Assembly (NCBI GenBank): GCA_045560765.1
Contig: JBJKZD010000012.1
Span: 138,116 to 202,115 of the forward strand
From: UBA9926 sp913064795
GTDB taxonomy: Bacteria; Pseudomonadota; Gammaproteobacteria; Pseudomonadales; Azotimanducaceae
Direction of reading: 5' to 3'
DNA length: 64,000 nucleotides
Shown: one piece after another, positions 50,917 through 60,667 of the stretch
How positions within the stretch are numbered: the stretch's first letter is position 1
Layout of the letters: every line of letters begins with the position of its first letter
Program-made: the position numbers and the translations under genes
The notes under the pieces: model-generated
Told to the model about the DNA's origin: nothing
The model's database searches: none
The model's input: only the letters and a program-made list of their open reading frames with translations

Positions 50917-52059
50917 GTGCGACAAGCATCGAACATTACAAGACGCGTCTCGAAACAAATTATGGTCGGCCCAGTCCCGGTTGGCGGAGACGCTCCGATT
51001 GCGGTCCAAAGTATGACCAATACCAACACGCTGGACGTTGAGGCGACGGTTGCGCAAATCAGACGCCTTGAGTCGGTCGGTGCTGATATTGTGCGAGTTT
51101 CTGTGCCGAGTTTGGAGGCAGCGGACGCTTTTGGTGAGATTCGACGACAAGTGTCGGTGCCCTTGGTCTCTGATATCCATTTCGACCATAAAATTGCACT
51201 TAGAGTGGCTGAGCTCGGGGTTGACTGTTTGCGGATTAATCCTGGAAATATTGGTAGCAAAGACCGCGTTCGATCTGTCGTAAGTGCCTGTAAGGACCGA
51301 AATATTCCCATTCGGATCGGAGTCAATGCGGGTTCCTTGGGCAAGGATCTGCTTCGTAAATACAGCGAGCCGAATGCGACGGCGATGGTTGAGTCTGCGC
51401 TGCGCAATATCGAGTTGCTTGATGCTGAAAATTTCGACCAATTTAAGCTGAGTCTCAAATCATCTGATGTGTTCATGGCGATCGAAGCCTATCGACTGAT
51501 TGCCGATCAAATTGAACAGCCTTTGCATTTGGGTATCACCGAAGCCGGTGGTCTACGCTCGGGAACGGTTAAGAGTGCTGCGGGGCTTGGGCTGCTGCTG
51601 ATGGAGGGCATTGGTGACACCCTTCGCATTTCTTTGGCCGCTGATCCCGTGGAAGAAATAAAAGTAGGGTTTGATCTGCTAAAAAGCCTCCACCTGCGCA
51701 GCAAGGGTATCAACTTTGTGGCCTGTCCAAGCTGTTCGAGGCAGAACTTTGATGTGATCAGCACCGTTAATGAACTTGAGCGCCGGGTCGAAGACATAAC
51801 GACCCCGCTAGATGTGGCGATTATCGGTTGTATCGTCAATGGCCCTGGAGAAGCAAAGGAAGCAGACCTTGGGCTGACGGGCGCGAGCCCGAATAACCTC
51901 ATCTATCGAGACGGTGCACCGAGTGAGAAGATTACCAACGCAAATCTGGTTGACGATCTTGAGGCCATGATCCGTGAACGTGTGGCTCAAAAGCAACGAG
52001 AGGCGCCCGATACAGACCTTGGGGTCTTGAAATTGGGTGCAGATGGGAGCGCTGCGTGA
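50917..52059 (+). CDS. ispG: 4-hydroxy-3-methylbut-2-enyl diphosphate synthase (flavodoxin) IspG
   Basis: A 380-residue [4Fe-4S] enzyme of the MEP isoprenoid pathway, reducing the cyclic MEcPP to HMBPP. The cluster cysteines are in FVACPSCSRQNFDVI and IGCIVNGPGEAKEADLG. The TIM-barrel N-terminal half starts VGPVPVGGDAPIAVQSMTNT and contains LVSDIHFDHKIAL. The start is GTG 50917 with AGGAG (50906-50910). It depends on the isc operon upstream for its cluster. Its stop overlaps hisS as GTGA. Confidence 0.96.
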   Translation: MRQASNITRRVSKQIMVGPVPVGGDAPIAVQSMTNTNTLDVEATVAQIRRLESVGADIVRVSVPSLEAADAFGEIRRQVSVPLVSDIHFDHKIALRVAELGVDCLRINPGNIGSKDRVRSVVSACKDRNIPIRIGVNAGSLGKDLLRKYSEPNATAMVESALRNIELLDAENFDQFKLSLKSSDVFMAIEAYRLIADQIEQPLHLGITEAGGLRSGTVKSAAGLGLLLMEGIGDTLRISLAADPVEEIKVGFDLLKSLHLRSKGINFVACPSCSRQNFDVISTVNELERRVEDITTPLDVAIIGCIVNGPGEAKEADLGLTGASPNNLIYRDGAPSEKITNANLVDDLEAMIRERVAQKQREAPDTDLGVLKLGADGSAA

Positions 52060-53330
52060 GTCAGGTGATAAAAGCAGTGCGGGGCATGCAAGATTTGCTG
52101 CCGGAAAAAAAAGCTCGGTTTAGGCGCATCGAAGATCAAGCCCGGCGAGTGTTGGGTCAGTACGGCTATCAAGAAGTGGGCTTGCCCGTCATCGAGAACA
52201 CGCATCTTTTTAATCGGTTGGTGGGCAGTACCACGGACATCGTTGAGAAGGAGATGTATTCGTTCAACGACCGTAATGATGAAAGTTTAACCCTCAGACC
52301 CGAGGGCACGGCAGGGTTGGTGCGCTTCGTGAATGAGCATGGTCTGGCATTCAATCAGACTCAGCGGCTTTGGTACACCGGCCCCATGTTTCGCTATGAG
52401 CGGCCGCAAAAAGGCCGGTACCGTCAATTTGATCAGATCGGGGTCGAATGCATCGGTATGCAAGGCCCTGATATTGATGCAGAGTTGCTACTGCTCTGTG
52501 CGCGGCTTTGGCGCGCGCTCGGCATCGAGGACCAAGTTCGCCTAGAAATAAATTCAATCGGTGACACGGCGAGCCGACAGGCCTTTAGCGCAGCTTTGGT
52601 CGAATTCTTGAATGACCGAAGCGATGAGTTGGATGAAGACAGTCGTCGACGGTTAGAGACAAATCCCATGCGGATATTGGATTCGAAGGTGCCAACAACC
52701 CAAGCGCTCCTCAGCGGAGCGCCGCGGCTGAAAGACTTTGTGGATGCGCAATCACAACAGCATTTTGAAGACCTGTGTGCGATACTTGACGCCGCAAAGG
52801 TTGAGTATCATGTCAATCCGAAAATCGTGAGAGGCCTTGATTATTACAACCGCACGGTGTTCGAGTGGGTGACGGATAGTTTGGGCGCGCAAGGCACGAT
52901 TTGTGGCGGTGGACGCTACGATGGTCTGGTCGAACAGCTAGGAGGAAAACCAACGCCGTGTGTTGGGTTCGCGTTGGGGTTGGATCGTTTGGCGCTGATG
53001 TTTGAAGACAGACCGGAAGAAGCTGCAACGGCGCAGATCTACGCCGTTTCAGTGGGTGATCAGGCGAGACGCGAGATGATGGTGGTCGCTGAGATGCTGA
53101 GAGAAGAAACTGGGCTGAAGATTCAGGTCCACACCGGGTCTGGAAAACTAAAAGCGCAGATGAAGAAAGCAGACGCTTCGGGCGCAGAGGTGGCTCTGAT
53201 TCTTGCCGAAGACGAGTTAGCGGCGGGAGTGGTTGCCTTAAGAGAGCTGAGAGGAACGGCGCATCAAACCACGGTGGTTGCGGGAGATTTGCCCGAGGCG
53301 TTGAGGAAGATTTTTAAACAAGATCGCTAA
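52056..53330 (+). CDS. hisS: Histidyl-tRNA synthetase
   Basis: A 424-residue class II synthetase. Motif 2 is LWYTGPMFRYERPQKGRYRQFDQIG; the histidine-specific segments are VRGLDYYNRTVFEWV and FALGLDRLALMFE (motif 3). The C-terminal anticodon-binding domain covers about 325-424 (LKIQVHTGSGKLKAQMKKADASGA). GTG 52056 overlaps the ispG stop and gives the standard IKAVRGMQDLLP start. Confidence 0.97.
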   Translation: MSQVIKAVRGMQDLLPEKKARFRRIEDQARRVLGQYGYQEVGLPVIENTHLFNRLVGSTTDIVEKEMYSFNDRNDESLTLRPEGTAGLVRFVNEHGLAFNQTQRLWYTGPMFRYERPQKGRYRQFDQIGVECIGMQGPDIDAELLLLCARLWRALGIEDQVRLEINSIGDTASRQAFSAALVEFLNDRSDELDEDSRRRLETNPMRILDSKVPTTQALLSGAPRLKDFVDAQSQQHFEDLCAILDAAKVEYHVNPKIVRGLDYYNRTVFEWVTDSLGAQGTICGGGRYDGLVEQLGGKPTPCVGFALGLDRLALMFEDRPEEAATAQIYAVSVGDQARREMMVVAEMLREETGLKIQVHTGSGKLKAQMKKADASGAEVALILAEDELAAGVVALRELRGTAHQTTVVAGDLPEALRKIFKQDR

Positions 53331-53461
53331 ACAAGGGTCTAAATGAGAGCTTTAAGTGAGCACTTAAGTGATTGCTTTCAGCGAACGTTTTAATTAAGCG
53401 TTGTAAGTCAGAAGTAAAAAAAGAGTGGTCGATCATAGGGCGAAGGATAGGGGAGTCACAG

Positions 53462-54238
53462 GTGGCGCTGGAAACGAGTGAAGAAGAACAAATCGAAAAA
53501 ATCCAAGGATTCTTAAAAGAGAATGGTTGGACGCTCGCCTTGGCGCTGATTCTTGCGCTCGGTGGTAACTTTGGTTACAGAAGCTGGGAAAATAATCAGA
53601 AGGCTCAAATTGAAGCGGCCAGTGACGCTTTCTCAGACTTTCAAGCGGTTGCCCGGGAAGGTGTTAGCGAGGCTGATCGACAGAGTGCGATCAGCCAAGG
53701 GATGGCATTTCGGGTCGATTTTCCGGATTCGCACTACGCGGTCTTAGCAGCGTTACAGATTGCTAAGTTACAGTTCCAAGCCGGTGACTTAGAAGCCGCG
53801 GAGACGGTGCTTCGGGATGCGTCCGAGGGGGCGTCAGAGACTTTAAAGCCGCTCGTTCAGTTGCGGCTCGCACGACTCTTGAGCGCAATGGATCGACCCG
53901 AAGAAGGTGTAACGGCGCTCAGCGGTGATCTTGAATGGGCGGGCTACGCGTCTGCTCGACACGAGGCTGAGGGAGATTTGCTGTATCAACTCAATCGATT
54001 GGACGAAGCAAGGCAGGCCTATCAGCTTGCAGTCAATACTTCGAGCGGTTCAGCTGCCCCAGGATTAACCATGAAGGTTGAGGATCTGACTTATTTGAAT
54101 GCAGGCGTCGATGCGCCCGAGGTGGCAGCGGAGCCGGTCTCAGAAACAGCATCAGACACAGACTCATCAGAAGCAGCGTCACCAGAAGCAGCCCAATCCG
54201 ATGAAGATACCGCAACAGAAACCGAGGATGCACCATGA
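53462..54238 (+). CDS. yfgM: YfgM family membrane-anchored TPR protein
   Basis: A 258-residue ancillary SecYEG-translocon protein. It has a short cytosolic N-terminus (ETSEEEQIEKIQGFLKENG), one membrane helix (WTLALALILALGGNFGY, about 21-37) and a periplasmic TPR-like domain. The last 45 residues form an acidic serine/alanine/glutamate tail that looks disordered. GTG 53462 is chosen because GGGGAG lies six bases upstream and the product then matches the family start. The stop overlaps bamB as ATGA. Confidence 0.92.
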   Translation: MALETSEEEQIEKIQGFLKENGWTLALALILALGGNFGYRSWENNQKAQIEAASDAFSDFQAVAREGVSEADRQSAISQGMAFRVDFPDSHYAVLAALQIAKLQFQAGDLEAAETVLRDASEGASETLKPLVQLRLARLLSAMDRPEEGVTALSGDLEWAGYASARHEAEGDLLYQLNRLDEARQAYQLAVNTSSGSAAPGLTMKVEDLTYLNAGVDAPEVAAEPVSETASDTDSSEAASPEAAQSDEDTATETEDAP

Positions 54239-55437
54239 TGCACCCTCGAGCGATCTTGTCCTGTCTCGCTGTCCCGCTGCTTGTCAGTGGTTGCAGTTGG
54301 TTTGGCGATAAAGATGAGGAAGTCATCAAGCCGGCAGCGCTCACGCGAATTTCCTCTGAAGTTGATTTGCGTTCTTTGTGGGCAGTGCGCGTAGGAGCGG
54401 GAGCCGATGATAAAGCCATTAAACTCGAACCGGCGATAAAAAATGGCCGTGTTTTTGCTGCCTCGGCGGATGGGACAGTTTTGGCGCTGCAGGGCTCATC
54501 AGGACAAAAAATTTGGACTCAAGATGTTCGGGAGATTTATACCGAGGCCGAACGGAATCACGCCTTCGCCAAAGATATAGACGTGATTACAGGTGGCGTG
54601 GGGATTGGCGATGACATCGTTCTAGTCGGCACGGCTGCTGGTGAAGTGCTTGCCCTTCGCCAAAGCGATGGTTCGCTTGCCTGGCGGGCAGCGGTTTCGA
54701 GTGAGGTCCTTGCCCCGCCCCAGGTGCTGAATCAGTTGGCCGTTGCCCAGTCTATCGATGGCACACTTGTCGGGCTTGATGCGTTTACCGGTGAAAAGCG
54801 TTGGAGTTATACAACCACTCTGCCTGCGCTGACATTGCGGGGCACGTCGACACCCATTCTTCGTGATGACGTGGTGGTTGCAGGTTTCGCCAATGGTCGG
54901 GTTGCTCTGATCGATCCGGAGCGAGGCATTGCTGCAGTCGATGAGCGAGTCGCTGCAGCTAAGGGTCGTTCTGATCTCGAGCGCCTGATCGATATTGATG
55001 GGAAAATGGTTTATCAAAATGGCCGGTTGTATGTCGCGAGTTATCAGGGCCGCGTGCTCGCGATTGATCTTAATGCGGGTCGGCCGCTTTGGTCAGAGGA
55101 CGCCTCAACAACAGTGGGGCTGGGGGCTGGTTTCGGTAACGTCTATCTCGCCTCGGTCAGCGATGAGTTAACCGCCTATGATATGGATAATGGGCGGATT
55201 CAGTGGCAAATCGATGCGTTGATGCATCGCGATCTCACCAATCCCGTGGCCGTTGGTAGCTATCTTGCAGTGGGGGATTTTGAGGGTTATGTGCACTTGA
55301 TTGCGCAATCCGATGGCCGCTTTGTTGGTCGTCAACGGGTAGACGCGAAAGGCCTTTATACCCCTGTTGTTGCAGACGGCAATCGCTTGTTTGTGATGGG
55401 TAACAGCGGGCGTCTCTCTGCGTTTGAAATTCAGTAA
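54235..55437 (+). CDS. bamB: Outer membrane protein assembly factor BamB
   Basis: A 400-residue lipoprotein of the BAM complex that helps insert beta-barrel proteins. The signal peptide ends with the lipobox LLVSGC at about 16-21. The rest is an eight-bladed propeller with repeated PQQ-like blades (GTVLALQGSSGQKIWTQDV, GEVLALRQSDGSLAWRAAV, GRVLAIDLNAGRPLWSEDA). ATG 54235 overlaps the yfgM stop; ATG 54238 is also possible. der follows after six bases. Confidence 0.95.
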   Translation: MMHPRAILSCLAVPLLVSGCSWFGDKDEEVIKPAALTRISSEVDLRSLWAVRVGAGADDKAIKLEPAIKNGRVFAASADGTVLALQGSSGQKIWTQDVREIYTEAERNHAFAKDIDVITGGVGIGDDIVLVGTAAGEVLALRQSDGSLAWRAAVSSEVLAPPQVLNQLAVAQSIDGTLVGLDAFTGEKRWSYTTTLPALTLRGTSTPILRDDVVVAGFANGRVALIDPERGIAAVDERVAAAKGRSDLERLIDIDGKMVYQNGRLYVASYQGRVLAIDLNAGRPLWSEDASTTVGLGAGFGNVYLASVSDELTAYDMDNGRIQWQIDALMHRDLTNPVAVGSYLAVGDFEGYVHLIAQSDGRFVGRQRVDAKGLYTPVVADGNRLFVMGNSGRLSAFEIQ

Positions 55438-55443
55438 CTGGGA

Positions 55444-56859
55444 ATGTTCCCCGTTATCGCTCTGGTCGGGCGTCCCAATGTCGGCAAATCGACACTCTTC
55501 AACCGATTAACCAAAACCCGCGACGCGTTGGTTGCCAGTATTCCCGGTTTGACCCGGGATCGCCAATACGGTCGAGGCGTGCTTGGCGAGTTTGATTATG
55601 TGGTGGTTGATACCGGAGGGCTTTCGGGGGAGGACGACGGCATCGACGGCCCTATGGCTGCGCAATCCAAGCAAGCCATCGAAGAAGCTGATCTTATTTT
55701 GTTTTTGGTCGATGCCAAATCTGGTCGGATGCCGGGTGACCATGACATTGCGGCTCTGCTACGTGGCGAGGATAAACCCGTCGTATTGGTCGCAAACAAA
55801 GTGGATGGCCAAAACCCTGATTATATTACGGGGGAATTCGCTGAGCTTGGGTTCGGTGTCTCTGCCCGGATCTCAGCCTCGAATGGTCATGGTGTTACAC
55901 AGTTGCTTGCTGATCGTGTGGCGCCGGTTTTACCCGAGCAACCTATTGAAGATGAAGAGCAGGCCGAGGCCCGGGGTATCAAGATGGCGGTTGTTGGCCG
56001 GCCCAACGTCGGTAAGTCGACTTTGGTCAATCGGATGCTGGGCGAAGATCGGGTCGTTGTCTTCGATCAAGCGGGGACAACCCGGGATAGCATTTATATT
56101 CCTTTTGAACGGGACGGACAGGAATACACCATCATCGACACCGCAGGTGTCCGTCGTCGCGGCCGTATCTCCGAAGCGGTTGAGAAGTTCTCTGTTATTA
56201 AGTCGATGGAAGCCATATCGGACGCTAATGTTGTGATCTTGATGATCGATGCGCACGAAAAATTGGTGGATCAAGATCTGCATTTACTCGGTCACGTGCT
56301 TGAAGCCGGTCGTGCATTGGTGATTGCGGTGAATAAGTGGGACGGCACCGATCAGGAACAAAAAGCGTTCATCAAAAACGAGCTTGAGCGAAGGCTCACC
56401 TTCATTGATTTTGCCGCGATCCATTTTATCTCCGCCTTACACGGCTCTGGTGTCGGCAAGCTGTATCAGTCGGTCTTAAAGTCTTACGCATCGGCGACTC
56501 AAAATATCGCCACGGCAAAACTTAACGTCATACTTGCCGAAGCCCTCGCTGAGCATCAGCCACCAATGGTGCAGGGTCGCCGGATTAAACTCCGTTATGC
56601 GCACGCAGGAGGTAGTAACCCACCCATTATTGTGATCCATGGTAATCAGACCGATGCGGTGCCAGAAGCCTACAAAAGATATCTGCAAAAGCGGTTTCAC
56701 CGTGCTTTGAAGATGGAAGGCACGCCCCTGCGGATTGAATTTAAGACGGGTGATAACCCTTTTAAAGGCCGTAAAAATAAGTTAACCGAGCGTCAGATCG
56801 GCCGAAAACGGCGATTAATGCAGCATGTTAAAAAGCAGGCTCGTAAAAAGAAACGGTAA
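55444..56859 (+). CDS. der: GTPase Der (EngA)
   Basis: A 471-residue double GTPase essential for 50S ribosome assembly. GTPase 1 has the P-loop GRPNVGKS at 9-16 and DTGGLSGEDDG; GTPase 2 repeats GRPNVGKS at about 185 with DTAGVRRRG and NKWDG. The KH-like C-terminal domain (about 355-471) contains KLRYAHAGGSNPPIIVIHGNQ and the basic tail GRKRRLMQHVKKQARKKKR. ATG 55444 gives the normal FPVIALVGRPNVG start. It ends the long plus-strand operon. Confidence 0.97.
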   Translation: MFPVIALVGRPNVGKSTLFNRLTKTRDALVASIPGLTRDRQYGRGVLGEFDYVVVDTGGLSGEDDGIDGPMAAQSKQAIEEADLILFLVDAKSGRMPGDHDIAALLRGEDKPVVLVANKVDGQNPDYITGEFAELGFGVSARISASNGHGVTQLLADRVAPVLPEQPIEDEEQAEARGIKMAVVGRPNVGKSTLVNRMLGEDRVVVFDQAGTTRDSIYIPFERDGQEYTIIDTAGVRRRGRISEAVEKFSVIKSMEAISDANVVILMIDAHEKLVDQDLHLLGHVLEAGRALVIAVNKWDGTDQEQKAFIKNELERRLTFIDFAAIHFISALHGSGVGKLYQSVLKSYASATQNIATAKLNVILAEALAEHQPPMVQGRRIKLRYAHAGGSNPPIIVIHGNQTDAVPEAYKRYLQKRFHRALKMEGTPLRIEFKTGDNPFKGRKNKLTERQIGRKRRLMQHVKKQARKKKR

Positions 56860-57093
56860 GTTGACGTCTGTACTGGCACTCATTCAGCGCCTTCTAACCC
56901 CCGTCCTAAAGTTCGCAGAAGCGTTCCATACCTAAAAAATTTGGCCCCCCACCAACGCACGTTGACTTGGGTGTCGTCAAAGCTGAGGCGTGCGGTTCTT
57001 GAAGGCAGACATTTGATGGAGTCTCCCGAAGAGCTGACTCAGAGTGATCAGGCGCTGATGACTTAAAAGCTGGCCTGCGGAACGGCCCGCAGT

Positions 57094-57901
57094 TTACTGA
57101 TCAATTTTCAGCAACAGGGCGGGATCGACCCGGGTTTGGTTGAGATTGACGCTAAAATGTAGGTGCGGGCCCGTGACTCGGCCTGTTTGCCCGACCGTCA
57201 CCAATGCGTTGCCCGGCTTCGACCAGCTGCCCATTGGTCACTGCAATATCGCTGAGGTGGCAGTAGAGGGTGATGAGCCCCTGACCATGATCAATGAGAA
57301 TGGTTTTGCCGTTAAAAAAATAATCCCCTGTCGCTCGAACCTCGCCACCGGATGCCGCCAGAACCGGTGTGCCCTCTGGTGCTGCGATATCAAGCCCGGA
57401 ATGAGGATTGCGAGGCTGACCATTAAAGATCCGTTTTTTTCCAAAGGGTGATGACAACCGCCCTATCACAGGAAGAACAAATGCCAGATCAGGCCTTTGG
57501 TTTGAGAAGCTTTTAAAGACAGCGCTCATTTCATCGCGTTCCCTGATGATCCGGTCGTAATCCCGAGCCGGCGGATTCACCTTTTCTGTTTGGGTAATCG
57601 TGATGTGCTCGGTGAGATAAGTTTTTGGTTTGATTTCAAAAGGGATGGCGCCACGGTTCGTCGTTAGTTCGGTGATCCCGGGACTTACGTCGAGTCCGAT
57701 GCCAACGATGGCGACCGGCGCGCTTAACGGGCCGGTAATTAAAACAGCGTTTCCAAGGTAATGTGCTGATTGAGTTTGGGCGGGTAACGCTATGACAGCG
57801 ATTCCCCCAGGATGCCCGTTGTGTGCCGGCATGGCCCCAAGGTTCTGGACAACCATTAAGCAACTGACAATGAACGCACCAAGTTTCAGCCGAGGATTCA
57901 C
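57094..57901 (-). pseudogene. M23 family metallopeptidase, frameshifted near the end
   Basis: A LytM-type peptidoglycan endopeptidase with a signal-like N-terminus (LGAFIVSCLMVVQNLGAMP). The catalytic domain has GRLSSPFGKKRIFNGQPRNPH, HSGLDIAAPEGTPV and DHGQGLITLYCHL. The open frame (57901 to 57152) ends in GDGRANRPSHGPAPTF, but one base over the correct end is intact: VGQTGRVTGPHLHFSVNLNQ, stopping at 57094-57096. One extra base near 57199-57202 removes the zinc-binding HLHF from the product. Start is GTG 57901, overlapping the xseA stop as GTGA. It could be a genuine inactive gene or a sequence error. Confidence 0.8.
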
Positions 57902-59334
57902 GAGGTCTTCCCGGATGAGGAGGGCGCTGTATTGATGACCTTAGCGGCCACTTCTCCGTCAGCAAGGGTAATGTTAATCGCTTGATCGGGGGTTAGATCA
58001 GCGGCTCGCCGCACGATGACCTCGTGTTCGTTTCGAACCAGGGCATAACCCCGTTCTAACACGCTGAGTGGGCTTAAGGCATTGAGCCTGCCGGCGGCAG
58101 CTTGAAGTGCTCTGCTTTTGCGGTCGAGATGAATGCGTAGGTGCCCAGACAAGGATCGTTCGTGCTGGGCTACTGCGCTCTGATATCGATCAATTTGCTG
58201 AGAAGGATTGATCACCCTCTTGCTTAGTTGGTTGATTCGGTCCTGCTCGCCCGCGAGCGCTTGGCGCATGCTTTGACCGAGGCGTTTTTGGCTGATGGTG
58301 AGCGTTGGTTGCTGCAGTGCTCGCTGTGCCGACTGCGTCAACTGATGCTGCAACTGGGTGAATCTCTCGCTAAGCGCATTGAGAGTCTGCCCTGGATTGC
58401 GAAGTCTGCTGGATAGATTCTTGACCTGGCTCTCGCTGGTTTTCAATCGATGGGCCTGAGCCCGTTCCAGTCGGGTTGTTGCGCCGTCGAGTCGCTGAAA
58501 CCACTCCAGCTGGTCAGGGGCGAGGACTTCGGCGGCAGCCGAGGGTGTGGCGGCCCTGAGATCGGCTACAAAATCTGCGATGGTGATATCTGACTCGTGA
58601 CCAATGGCACTGACAACGGGAAGGGTGCTTGCCGCGATGGCAAGGGCAACAGGTTCTGTATTGAAGGTCCAAAGATCCTCAAGGGAACCGCCGCCGCGGG
58701 TGAGCAGGATCGCATCAAAAGCTGGCGCATTAAATGTGTTCGCGAGCGCAATGGCTTTGACAACTTGAGCAGTTGCCTCATCACCCTGCACTTGGGTTGG
58801 TATAATGGTGCATTTTAGCGCTGGAAACCGCCGCTTAATGACGCTGAGAACATCTTGCACCGCTGCCCCTGTCGGCGAGGTGATAATCGCCAAATGTTGA
58901 GGTAGTTCTGGCAGGGGTTGTTTAGCGGCTTCATCAAAATAGCCCGCCGCTTGTAAACGGTTTCTTAATTGCTCAAAAGCTCGCCGGAGCTCTCCTTCGC
59001 CGGCCTCCTCCATGTGCTCGGCGATGAATTGATACTCACCTCGAGCCTCGTAGAGGCTGATTTTCCCGCGCACAATCACCTTGAGGCCATTGCGCGGCTT
59101 AAACCGAAGGCGCTGATTGCGATTTTTAAACATCGCAGTGCGTAACTGTCCGCCTTCATCCTTGAGCGTGAGATACCAATGCCCAGAAGCCGGCACGCTA
59201 AAATTAGATATTTCGCCCTCAACAAAGACCTGGGGAAATGCCCGCTCTAACAATGACTTTGCGGAGCGATTGAGTGCGCTGACCGTGAAGACCTCGCTGT
59301 TTGCGCCGGGCTCACCGGTTTGCTGCCAACTCAC
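57898..59334 (-). CDS. xseA: Exodeoxyribonuclease VII large subunit
   Basis: A 478-residue subunit of exonuclease VII, which degrades single-stranded DNA from both ends. An OB-fold (FTVSALNRSAKSLLERAFPQVFVEGEISNFS, then HWYLTLKDEGGQLRTAMF) is followed by the catalytic domain with AIITSPTGAAVQDVLSVIKRR, AILLTRGGGSLEDLWTFN and SAIGHESDITIADFVADLRAATPSAAAE. A long coiled coil covers about 270-400, then SPLSVLERGYALV. The frame extends to 59505, but GTG 59334 overlaps the preceding stop as GTGA and fits the family start. Confidence 0.95.
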   Translation of the reverse strand: MSWQQTGEPGANSEVFTVSALNRSAKSLLERAFPQVFVEGEISNFSVPASGHWYLTLKDEGGQLRTAMFKNRNQRLRFKPRNGLKVIVRGKISLYEARGEYQFIAEHMEEAGEGELRRAFEQLRNRLQAAGYFDEAAKQPLPELPQHLAIITSPTGAAVQDVLSVIKRRFPALKCTIIPTQVQGDEATAQVVKAIALANTFNAPAFDAILLTRGGGSLEDLWTFNTEPVALAIAASTLPVVSAIGHESDITIADFVADLRAATPSAAAEVLAPDQLEWFQRLDGATTRLERAQAHRLKTSESQVKNLSSRLRNPGQTLNALSERFTQLQHQLTQSAQRALQQPTLTISQKRLGQSMRQALAGEQDRINQLSKRVINPSQQIDRYQSAVAQHERSLSGHLRIHLDRKSRALQAAAGRLNALSPLSVLERGYALVRNEHEVIVRRAADLTPDQAINITLADGEVAAKVINTAPSSSGKTS

Positions 59335-60455
59335 GATGAACCTTGTCGGGCGAGCAGGGCTGCCAGGGGGCCATCCACTGCGGCCTTGATGGCTTCGAAT
59401 TGATGAGGCTTTAAATCTTGATTGGCAACAAACTCGGTGCCAGCGTAAGGGTCTTTCACGCCGGAGGTGATGCCGCTCAGTGTCTCGATGACCGCCATGC
59501 CGCACAAGGGGACGTAAAAATCTGAATAGCCGCCTTCGTGGTTGGCAATAATTTTGCCGCCGCAGAGTGTGTCTGCTGCGTGCATCATTTTTTCAGTCAT
59601 CGTTCGATAGTGATTGGCAACCAACAGCATGTGACTCAGCGGATCAAAATAAGCAGCATCAAACCCACAAGCAATAATGATGAGGTCGGGTTGGAAGGCA
59701 TTGAGTGCTGGAATCACGACGTCGTCGATAGCTTTGAGGTAGGCGCCGCCTCCACATCCTGCCGGTAGCGGCACATTGATGTTAAATCCCTCTCCCGCTG
59801 CGTCACCAATTTCCTCCAGCTTGCCAAGATTAACGGGGTAGAGCATTTCTTGGTGGATTGAGACCGTCAAAACATCAGAATCGTTGTAAAACGCTTGCTG
59901 GGTGCCATTGCCGTGATGTACATCCCAATCTACCACCGCGACGCGTTCTACCCAGCCTTGAGCTTTAGCCTCCAGGATGGCTAGACCGATGTTGTTAAAA
60001 ATACAAAATCCCCGGCCGCGGTCTCGCTCAGCGTGGTGGCCTGGCGGGCGTGTCAGGGCGTAAGCGTTTTGAACGTGGCCTTGGGTGACTGCGGCGACCG
60101 CCGCCGTTGTCCCGCCCACGGCAAGTCGCGCAACCTCAAAAGAGCCCGGGCCCGCGATGGTTGCCTGTCCGACAGATCCGCCGCTGGTTTGGCTGGTCGC
60201 TTCAACTAGGTCGATGTAGTCCTGGGTGTGGAATCGGGCAAGCGTCGCAATGGATGCGGCCTCATGAGCAAGACTGACGAGTTGAGGTGTGACATCGTAG
60301 GCATCGAGCAGGTTTTTGAGCCGCCGTTTAGTCTCTGGATTTTCAAGGTGTAGCCCTGGCTGAAACGCACCTCCTGTCGGAATCTGTCCGAGCGCAGCAC
60401 CGTTGTCATGCCACATGTAGCGTTCGTTCCAGATGAAACCCGTCGTAGTGGCCAT
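59331..60455 (-). CDS. Histone deacetylase family (acetylpolyamine/acuC-type) amidohydrolase
   Basis: A 374-residue zinc hydrolase of the arginase/deacetylase fold, acting on acetylated small amines or lysines. Family motifs are RPPGHHAERDRGRGFCIFNNIGLA with the active-site histidine pair, VVDWDVHHGNGTQQAFY with zinc ligands, and IIIACGFDAAYFDPLSHM with the zinc aspartate. ATG 60455 is preferred to the frame start at 60476 since AGGA lies five bases before it. It heads the minus-strand run deacetylase-xseA-M23. In related genomes guaB is found between xseA and guaA. Confidence 0.9.
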   Translation of the reverse strand: MATTTGFIWNERYMWHDNGAALGQIPTGGAFQPGLHLENPETKRRLKNLLDAYDVTPQLVSLAHEAASIATLARFHTQDYIDLVEATSQTSGGSVGQATIAGPGSFEVARLAVGGTTAAVAAVTQGHVQNAYALTRPPGHHAERDRGRGFCIFNNIGLAILEAKAQGWVERVAVVDWDVHHGNGTQQAFYNDSDVLTVSIHQEMLYPVNLGKLEEIGDAAGEGFNINVPLPAGCGGGAYLKAIDDVVIPALNAFQPDLIIIACGFDAAYFDPLSHMLLVANHYRTMTEKMMHAADTLCGGKIIANHEGGYSDFYVPLCGMAVIETLSGITSGVKDPYAGTEFVANQDLKPHQFEAIKAAVDGPLAALLARQGSS

Positions 60456-60667
60456 AAGTGTCCTAAGATGCGTCAATCTTCAAATCTGTTGAGCCTGCTA
60501 GCGAACAATCTAGCTAGAGGTGAGGAGCCATCATAACGAGCCGACGACACCTCCTGCAATTACGAAGAGACAACTCATAGCTTTTTGGGCCTCGTTAGAT
60601 TTTGGTCAAAGCGTTTTGTTACAGGGTCATCGGGTCTTATAATTAATGTTTGGCTCAAAGGTTCACC

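Noticed and set aside
56860..57093. Possible gene remnant after der (a frame ending LEGRHLMESPEELTQSDQALMT)
   Set aside because: About 35 protein-like codons without a start or recognisable family; not enough to call a gene.
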